DNA of 19,378 nucleotides from an uncultured Clostridia bacterium. GTDB taxonomy: Bacteria > Bacillota_A > Clostridia > Oscillospirales > Oscillospiraceae. A model generated the notes under the pieces. That model was given only the letters and a program-made list of their open reading frames with translations, was not told the origin of the DNA and made no database searches. The position numbers and the translations under genes were made by a program. The DNA is taken from the NCBI GenBank assembly GCA_947167435.1, contig CAMVIC010000004.1, positions 1-19,378 on the forward strand, given 5' to 3'. This document shows positions 14,903 through 19,378 of the stretch, piece after piece (positions within the stretch are counted from its first letter, which is position 1; every line of letters begins with the position of its first letter).

Positions 14903-14932
14903 ATAATATGTATAACAGGCGCGGATTGAAAA

Positions 14933-16234
14933 TCAGAGCTGCTGTTCGGCCTGGGCGGCGGCGTTCAGGGTGCTGACCACCGGAACGTCCGGATAGTCGG
15001 TGAGCACCGGCAGCGGCAGAGACTGCATATAGGCGTGCATGGCCTCAGCAACCCGCTTGCCGTTGGCCACCGCCTCCACAACGGTGCGGGCGCCGCTGGC
15101 GGCGTCCCCCGCGGCAAAGACGCCCGGGCGGGAGGTGTGTCCGTCTTCGTCCGCAATCAGAAGACCCGAGGGCTTGGTACCGATGTCCCGGGCGCTCTGC
15201 ATGATGCTGCTGCCCAGCTCCTGGCTCACCGCCACGATGACGCCGGTGCAGGGATAGAGCTTCTCCGAGCCGGGGATGGGGTGGACCTTGCCGTTTTCGT
15301 CCAGCTCACTGTCGGCGAAGACCACGCCGTCCTGACGGATTTCCATGGGGATTTTCATCATCTCAAACTCCACGCCCTCCAGCCGCGCGTAACTGGACTC
15401 GTACTGGCTGGCGGCCAGCTGGTCCCTGCGGTTGAAAACCGTCACGTAGCGAGCGCCCTGCCGGATGGCGGTGCGGGCGCAGTCCATGGCGGAGTTGCCC
15501 GAGCCGATGACGATGATCCGCTCTCCCAGGCGGAAGGCCTCGGGGCTGGCCAGATAGTTGATGGCGAAGGTCACGTGGCCCAGACTCTCGCCCTTGATGT
15601 GCAGGGAACGGGGCTTCCACAGACCGGCGCCCACGAACACGCTCTGATAGCCGTCCCGAAACAGGTCGTCGATGGTGATGGCGCCGCCGATGGTGGTATT
15701 GGGCCGGAACTGGATGCCCTTGAGCTCCAGGTGGCGATAGGCGATGTCGTCCAGCACCGAGTCCGGCAGACGGAAGTCGGGGATCCCGTAGCGCATGACG
15801 CCGCCGATTTTGTCCCGGCTGTCGAAGATGGTGACGCCGTAGCCGTAGCGGGCCAGGATGATGGCGATGGTCAGGCCGGCGGGACCGGCGCCGATGATGG
15901 CCACCCGGCGGCCGTTGAAGGGGGCCGGCCCTTTCACCATCTGGTTTGCGTAGGTGGTGGAGATATAGTTCTCGATTACGGAGAAATGCACCGGTACGTC
16001 CTTGATGCCGCGGATGCAGTGTCCCTCGCATTGCTTTTCGTGGTTGCAGACCAGCGAGCAGACCGTGGTCAGGGGATTGTTTTCAAACAGCATCCAACCT
16101 GCTTCGTTCAGCTTCCCGTCCTTCAGAAGCCGGATAACCTCCGGAATGTTGGTGTGGATCGGGCAGCCCTCCCGGCAGCGGGGCTTTTTGCAGCCGAGAC
16201 AGCGATTGGCCTCTTCCATCACATGCAGCGCCAT
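14933..16234 (-). CDS. FAD/NAD(P)-dependent oxidoreductase with N-terminal Fe-S domain (GltD/NfnB family)
   Basis: A 433-aa flavoprotein of the glutamate synthase small-subunit type. The N-terminal domain carries two cysteine sets for [4Fe-4S] clusters: Cys12, 15, 20, 24 (RCLGCKKPRCREGCP) and Cys59, 63, 69, 73 (CSLVCNHEKQCEGHC). Two Rossmann motifs follow: FAD-binding VAIIGAGPAGL (111-121) and NAD(P)-binding IIVIGSGNSAMDCARTAIR. The late FAD motif is RPGVFAAGDAASGARTVVEAVANG. Such subunits pass electrons between NAD(P)H and a partner: GltB in glutamate synthase, NfnA in electron bifurcation, PreA in pyrimidine reduction. None of these partners is adjacent here, so the reaction cannot be fixed. 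GTGAGGGG lies 5 nt before the ATG at 16234. It appears monocistronic. Confidence 0.88.
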   Translation of the reverse strand: MALHVMEEANRCLGCKKPRCREGCPIHTNIPEVIRLLKDGKLNEAGWMLFENNPLTTVCSLVCNHEKQCEGHCIRGIKDVPVHFSVIENYISTTYANQMVKGPAPFNGRRVAIIGAGPAGLTIAIILARYGYGVTIFDSRDKIGGVMRYGIPDFRLPDSVLDDIAYRHLELKGIQFRPNTTIGGAITIDDLFRDGYQSVFVGAGLWKPRSLHIKGESLGHVTFAINYLASPEAFRLGERIIVIGSGNSAMDCARTAIRQGARYVTVFNRRDQLAASQYESSYARLEGVEFEMMKIPMEIRQDGVVFADSELDENGKVHPIPGSEKLYPCTGVIVAVSQELGSSIMQSARDIGTKPSGLLIADEDGHTSRPGVFAAGDAASGARTVVEAVANGKRVAEAMHAYMQSLPLPVLTDYPDVPVVSTLNAAAQAEQQL

Positions 16235-16280
16235 GGGAACCCCTCACTTTCCTGTTGGATAAAAAACGATCATTCAGCTG

Positions 16281-16315
16281 AACTGTTCAGTCACCCGCGG
16301 GGAGACTGAACAGTT
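16281..16315 (-). promoter_or_regulatory. 12 bp hairpin in the leader of the oxidoreductase gene
   Basis: AACTGTTCAGTC (16281-16292) pairs perfectly with GACTGAACAGTT (16304-16315), 11-nt loop. On the minus strand a T6 run follows only after 14 nt, so it is a poor terminator for the phosphoesterase gene. It may be the 5' end structure of the oxidoreductase mRNA. Confidence 0.45.
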
Positions 16316-16323
16316 CGTATCGT

Positions 16324-16353
16324 ATCATAGTTTCCCGGGAATGAAAATGGAAA
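16324..16353 (-). promoter_or_regulatory. Weak candidate promoter of the oxidoreductase gene
   Basis: Minus strand TTTCCA (about 16348-16353), 18 bp, TATGAT (16324-16329). It would start transcription just before the 12 bp hairpin. The match to consensus is modest. Confidence 0.35.
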
Positions 16354-16385
16354 AAACGGACTTCGGCATTGATTCCCCGGCGTTT

Positions 16386-17726
16386 TTACCGCTCCAGCGT
16401 AAATCCGGCAAGCATGGGAGATACGTGCTCCAGCAGGTCCTGAATCCAGGGGCCGTAGGTGCTGCCCTTGGCGCAGGCCATGAAGGGGGCGTAACCGGCG
16501 GACTGCTTCAGCGCCTCCGCGTCATCTGCCAGGTTTCCGCGCCAGTAGGCCTCCAGGAAGGCGTAGAAGAAGTCCGAGGCCAGGGCTGCGTCCTCCTGGG
16601 AGACGCCCTGCTTTTCCGCAAGCAGCTCCACGGTGTGACGGCAGCCGGCGACACGCAGTTCCTTCTGCCAGTCGGCAAAGCGCAGCAGCCGCTCGTCCTT
16701 CTGCCCCGTCTGCCAGGCCCAGGCGGTCACGTCCAGCGCACAGGGGGTGTAGACCAGCTCCTGAGGCGTCAGGTCCAGGACGCCGTAGGCCACCGGGTAG
16801 GCGGTGAGGCACTCGGTCAGAAGCTCCGTGAGCTCCCCCTCCTGATAAACCCCGCGCAGATGCATGTGGCCGCTGAGGTACAGGGGAATGTGAAACTCCT
16901 GCAGCAGCGCCGTCAGCTGTTCACCGTTTCGCACATAGTAACCGCTGCCGGGCTGGCGGCTGATGGGCGCGAGCAGATTGTAGTGCCCGGCGCAGAGAAC
17001 GAACAGGTTCCGGTCCCGGGCCTCCTCCAGCATGCTTTTCACCCAGGAAAGCGTCTGCTCGGAGAGAAAGGCCAGGTCCTGGCTGCTGCCGCTGAGCAGG
17101 CCCATGCTGCCCGCGTTTGCAAGGCCAGCGCTGAAATCGATGGCGTGGGGATCATAGCCGGCGGTATCCAGCATCAGCAGCATCAGATCGTCCACAATGA
17201 CACTGTAGCTCAGGGAGGCCGGGTCCCGGCTGAAGGCGTCGCTGTAGCCGAAGTCCGCGTAATACGCGGTGAAGGTGGTCTGGTTGACGGGGTAGAGGTC
17301 GTGGTTTCCGGGCAGCACGTAGATCCGCAGCCCCTCCTCCTCGGCGGCGTGCAGCTTGGCGGCGAGAGCGGCGTGCTTGGCCTCCCGCCCGCCGTTGACC
17401 AGATCACCGGTCAGCAGCAGAATCTCCGCCTCCTGGCGCCTGGCATCCCAGAGCAGGGCGTCCACGATCTCCATATTGTATACCGTCTCGGAGACGGCAT
17501 TGGTCTTGTCGGTGTTGTCCGGGTCCAGATGCAGGTCCGAGGCTACCGCGATGCGCAGCCCCGGCGAGGCCGGCAGCAGGCTCTCCTTTCCCTTCTCCAA
17601 GGCGGCGCGGCTGAGCCCCGGCGTATCCGCCGCGGCATGGGGAAAGAGGAGAGCCAGCGCAAAGGCCAGCAGGATGCTGGCGGGAATGGCCCAGATCAGA
17701 TTGAAGCATTTCTTGTAGCTTTTCAT
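16386..17726 (-). CDS. Calcineurin-like metallophosphoesterase, exported or membrane-anchored
   Basis: A 446-aa protein. The N-terminus has basic residues then a hydrophobic stretch (about 8-28, IWAIPASILLAFALALLF), so the catalytic domain should be outside the membrane, either anchored or released after AAA-D. The binuclear-metal motifs of the family are in order: SDLHLD (Asp64, His66), GDLVNGG (107-113), GNHD (140-143), an internal GHYN, and GHMH. A C-terminal region of about 130 residues (LRFADWQKELRVAG ... DFFYAFLEAYWRGN) is not part of the core fold. Possible substrates are phosphodiesters or phosphomonoesters such as nucleotides or teichoic-acid-type polymers; the sequence does not decide. 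The Shine-Dalgarno is weak (CGGAAA). It has its own promoter and no operon partner. Confidence 0.88.
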   Translation of the reverse strand: MKSYKKCFNLIWAIPASILLAFALALLFPHAAADTPGLSRAALEKGKESLLPASPGLRIAVASDLHLDPDNTDKTNAVSETVYNMEIVDALLWDARRQEAEILLLTGDLVNGGREAKHAALAAKLHAAEEEGLRIYVLPGNHDLYPVNQTTFTAYYADFGYSDAFSRDPASLSYSVIVDDLMLLMLDTAGYDPHAIDFSAGLANAGSMGLLSGSSQDLAFLSEQTLSWVKSMLEEARDRNLFVLCAGHYNLLAPISRQPGSGYYVRNGEQLTALLQEFHIPLYLSGHMHLRGVYQEGELTELLTECLTAYPVAYGVLDLTPQELVYTPCALDVTAWAWQTGQKDERLLRFADWQKELRVAGCRHTVELLAEKQGVSQEDAALASDFFYAFLEAYWRGNLADDAEALKQSAGYAPFMACAKGSTYGPWIQDLLEHVSPMLAGFTLER

Positions 17727-17755
17727 GCAGATTTCCGTTTCTGTGTTTTTCTTCT

Positions 17756-17783
17756 ATTATACAGAAAATCCGGCAGCATTCAA
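17756..17783 (-). promoter_or_regulatory. Promoter of the metallophosphoesterase gene
   Basis: Minus strand TTGAAT (17778-17783), 16 bp, TATAAT (17756-17761), leaving a leader of about 23 nt. Confidence 0.7.
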
Positions 17784-17842
17784 CCGAAAATGTGAAATTC
17801 TCTCCGCGCGTATGTTGTGGCGCTTTTTTCCATCTTTTCCTC

Positions 17843-17871
17843 TTGACTTCCGACCGCCGGGATGATATTAT
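17843..17871 (+). promoter_or_regulatory. rpsO promoter with extended -10
   Basis: TTGACT (17843-17848), 17 bp, TATTAT (17866-17871), with TG one base before the -10 (TGATATTAT). The predicted start near 17878 gives a leader of about 105 nt before rpsO. Confidence 0.8.
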
Positions 17872-17896
17872 TCAAAAGCACGCGCCCGCACGCTAT

Positions 17897-17941
17897 GTTA
17901 CAGGGTCATGCCGCCGCTGCGGTGTCCTTTCCGCCTGTGAC
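17897..17941 (+). promoter_or_regulatory. Structured rpsO leader, possible S15 autoregulatory site
   Basis: GTTACAGG (17897-17904) pairs with CCTGTGAC (17934-17941) with one G-U pair. It encloses a hairpin CCGC-CGCT-GCGG (17911-17922), whose base adds G-U, U-G and A-U pairs. Ribosomal protein S15 represses its own mRNA in several bacteria through leader structures containing G-U/G-C motifs. The assignment here rests on position and shape only. Confidence 0.4.
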
Positions 17942-17982
17942 TTGGCTGCTGGGTATAGTAAGATTTGAAAGGAGCATTTCCC

Positions 17983-18249
17983 ATGATTACCAAGGAAGTC
18001 AAGACCAAAGTCATCGGCGAGAACGCCACCCACGAGGGCGACACCGGTTCCCCCGAAGTCCAGATCGCCATTCTCACCCAGCGCATCCGTGAGCTGACCG
18101 AGCACCTCAAGCAGCATCCCAACGACGACCACAGCCGTCTGGGCATGTACAAGATGGTCGGTAAGCGCCGTCGTCTGCTGGACTACCTGGCCAAGAAGGA
18201 CATCGAGCGTTACCGCGCCATCATCGCCAAGCTGAACATCCGCAAGTAA
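17983..18249 (+). CDS. rpsO: 30S ribosomal protein S15
   Basis: An 88-aa protein, the normal S15 length. S15 binds 16S rRNA at the helix 20-22 junction early in assembly of the small-subunit platform. Family landmarks are all present: [49 protein letters not shown] and the C-terminal [12 protein letters not shown]. The ATG at 17983 follows GAAAGGAG with normal spacing; an in-frame TTG at 17965 would overlap that site and add a non-conserved extension. Followed by a strong terminator and then pnp, the widespread rpsO-pnp arrangement. Its own promoter and structured leader lie upstream. Confidence 0.98.
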   Translation: MITKEVKTKVIGENATHEGDTGSPEVQIAILTQRIRELTEHLKQHPNDDHSRLGMYKMVGKRRRLLDYLAKKDIERYRAIIAKLNIRK

Positions 18250-18281
18250 TCGGCGCATTTCTGAAGGGTATGAAGGTTTTT

Positions 18282-18316
18282 GCAGGGGACAACTGAATCT
18301 TGTCCCCTGCTTTTTT
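18282..18316 (+). terminator. Rho-independent terminator after rpsO
   Basis: GCAGGGGACAA (18282-18292), 7-nt loop, TTGTCCCCTGC (18300-18310), then TTTTTT. A textbook terminator, so pnp expression needs readthrough or a promoter in 18317-18440; I find no clear promoter there. Confidence 0.9.
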
Positions 18317-18372
18317 CCGCCTTCCGCCCTGCCCCGCATTCGTCAAACAAGGCGGCCAGGGAGGGTTCGTAT

Positions 18373-18410
18373 TTGAAGCAGCGCCCGGCTTCGGGCGGAC
18401 CTTGCTTCAA
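18373..18410 (+). promoter_or_regulatory. Long hairpin in the pnp leader
   Basis: TTGAAGCA (18373-18380) pairs with TGCTTCAA (18403-18410), enclosing CGCCCG-GCTT-CGGGCG (18382-18397) across an asymmetric internal loop. It lies 30 nt before the pnp ribosome binding site and has no U-tract. In E. coli the pnp leader forms a long hairpin that is the target of RNase III and PNPase autoregulation. A similar role here is inferred from position. Confidence 0.5.
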
Positions 18411-18453
18411 GTGCGAAGCTGACCGATGCCCCAAAACACAAAGGAGAATAGGT

Positions 18454-19378
18454 ATGATTATTACCAACAAGCAGTTCCCCAACTACAGAAAATTCGAAAT
18501 GATGTATGAAGGCCGCCCCCTGTCCATGGAGGTCGGCAAGCTGGCTGAGCTGTGCAACGCCTCCGTCCTGGTCCGCTACGGTGAGACCACCGTGCTGGTT
18601 ACCTGCACCGCCTCCGCCCGTCCCAAGGACGGCATCGACTACTTCCCCCTCGCCGTGGACTTCAACGAGAAGCTCTACGCCGTGGGCCGCATCCCCGGCA
18701 GCTTCATGCGCCGTGAGGGCAAGCCCAGCCTTCCCGCGGTTCTGGCCTCCCGCCTGATCGACCGCCCCATGCGTCCCCTCTTCCCCTCCGACCTGCGCAA
18801 TGACGTGGTCATCGCCTGCGAGGTCCTGAGCGTGGACCGGGACTGCAGCCCCGAGATCACCGCCATGATCGGCGCCTCCGCCGCCGTCTCCATCTCCGAC
18901 GTGCCCTTCAACGGCCCCATCGCCGGCATCGTGCTGGGCTGGGACGGCAAGAAGTTCCTCTTCAACCCCACCCAGGAGGAGCGCAAGACCAACCGCATGA
19001 CCACCACCATCGCCGCCACCCACAAGAAGATCGTCATGATCGAGTCCGAGGCCGACCAGGTCCCCGACGAGGTCATGTATGAGGGCATCGTCCAGGCCCA
19101 CGAGCATCTGCAGCCCGTTCTGGACCTGATCGATCAGATGGTCGCCGAGGTTGGCAAGCCCAAGTTCAGCTACGAGCACGCTGCCTTCGACGAGGAGCTG
19201 TTCGAGAAGCTGGTGGCCAACGAATTCGAGTCTATGGAATACTGCATGGACACCGACGACAAGAACGTCCGCGAGAGCCGCGTGAACGACTGGGTCACCA
19301 TGGTCCAGGAGAAGTACGGCGAGGAGCATCCCGAGCTCATGCAGTACATGGATGAAATCCTGTACAAGCTGCAGAAGA
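18454..19378 (+). CDS. pnp: Polynucleotide phosphorylase (partial, 3' end beyond window)
   Basis: Phosphorolytic 3'-5' exoribonuclease, a core enzyme of mRNA decay. The window holds the first 308 codons of a protein normally about 700 aa. They cover the first RNase PH domain (GRPLSMEVGKLAEL, YGETTVLVTCTAS, DYFPLAVDFNEKLYAVGRIPGSFMRREGKPS, SRLIDRPMRPLFP, DVVIACEVLSVD, SPEITAMIGASAA) and the beginning of the helical linker (EADQVPDEVMYEGIVQAHE ... EKLVANEFESMEYCMDTDDK). The second RNase PH domain, KH and S1 domains lie past the right edge. AAAGGAG precedes the ATG at 18454. Located after rpsO as in most bacteria. The reading frame is open without defects. Confidence 0.97.
   Translation, partial: MIITNKQFPNYRKFEMMYEGRPLSMEVGKLAELCNASVLVRYGETTVLVTCTASARPKDGIDYFPLAVDFNEKLYAVGRIPGSFMRREGKPSLPAVLASRLIDRPMRPLFPSDLRNDVVIACEVLSVDRDCSPEITAMIGASAAVSISDVPFNGPIAGIVLGWDGKKFLFNPTQEERKTNRMTTTIAATHKKIVMIESEADQVPDEVMYEGIVQAHEHLQPVLDLIDQMVAEVGKPKFSYEHAAFDEELFEKLVANEFESMEYCMDTDDKNVRESRVNDWVTMVQEKYGEEHPELMQYMDEILYKLQK

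Noticed and set aside
17965..17982. Upstream TTG start for rpsO
   Set aside because: It overlaps the AAAGGAG ribosome binding site and adds residues absent from S15; the ATG at 17983 is correctly spaced.
1..19378. CRISPR array, tRNA or prophage
   Set aside because: No regularly spaced direct repeats, cloverleaf-like sequences or phage genes were seen on either strand.

Overview
The window looks like chromosomal DNA from a GC-rich gut Clostridia bacterium, most likely Oscillospiraceae-like. The basis is the protein flavour (a PurA beginning with the NWGDEGKGRMVD signature, a short CysE, surface LRR lipoproteins, a GtrII-type membrane protein), the strong GGAGG ribosome binding sites and near-consensus sigma-A promoters with 16-17 bp spacers. 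No rRNA, tRNA, CRISPR array, prophage or transposase gene is visible.

Layout. 1-419: start of a secreted SH3-like protein gene (minus, runs off the left edge). 643-3471: purA-guaA operon (minus), holding the two enzymes that take IMP towards AMP and GMP, closed by a strong terminator. 3538-3811: a gene-free 274 bp element with imperfect terminal inverted repeats and several internal hairpins, MITE-like, in the purA promoter region. 3900-4364: Nudix hydrolase (minus). 4436-9620: three paralogous secreted leucine-rich-repeat proteins (minus). The first two have their own promoters; the third follows, after 9 nt, a GtrII-like polytopic membrane glucosyltransferase gene (9630-11225). 11278-12489: YcaQ/AlkX-type DNA glycosylase (minus).

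12566-13403: cysE (serine O-acetyltransferase, plus strand). It has a perfect TTGACA-17-TATAAT promoter and a leader containing an 11-codon ORF ([11 protein letters not shown]) with three Cys codons. These codons lie just before and inside the 5' arm of a hairpin whose 3' arm contains the cysE Shine-Dalgarno. This looks like a cysteine-sensing translation attenuator and is the most striking observation here.

13539-14711: a serine-palmitoyltransferase-like alpha-oxoamine synthase (plus) with its own promoter. 14933-16234: a standalone GltD/NfnB-type FAD and Fe-S oxidoreductase (minus). 16386-17726: a membrane-anchored or secreted calcineurin-type phosphoesterase (minus). 17983-18249: rpsO, followed by a strong terminator and by pnp (18454 to the right edge), the classical rpsO-pnp pairing, with structured leaders in front of both genes.

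Functionally most genes are housekeeping: purine branch point, cysteine synthesis, RNA decay, DNA repair. The accessory part is the LRR/glucosyltransferase block, whose job cannot be read from the sequence. Its three LRR proteins share an unusual architecture: about 70-residue repeats, then an invariant WRIWFG block, internalin-like LRRs and a LLRQQFGYD tail.
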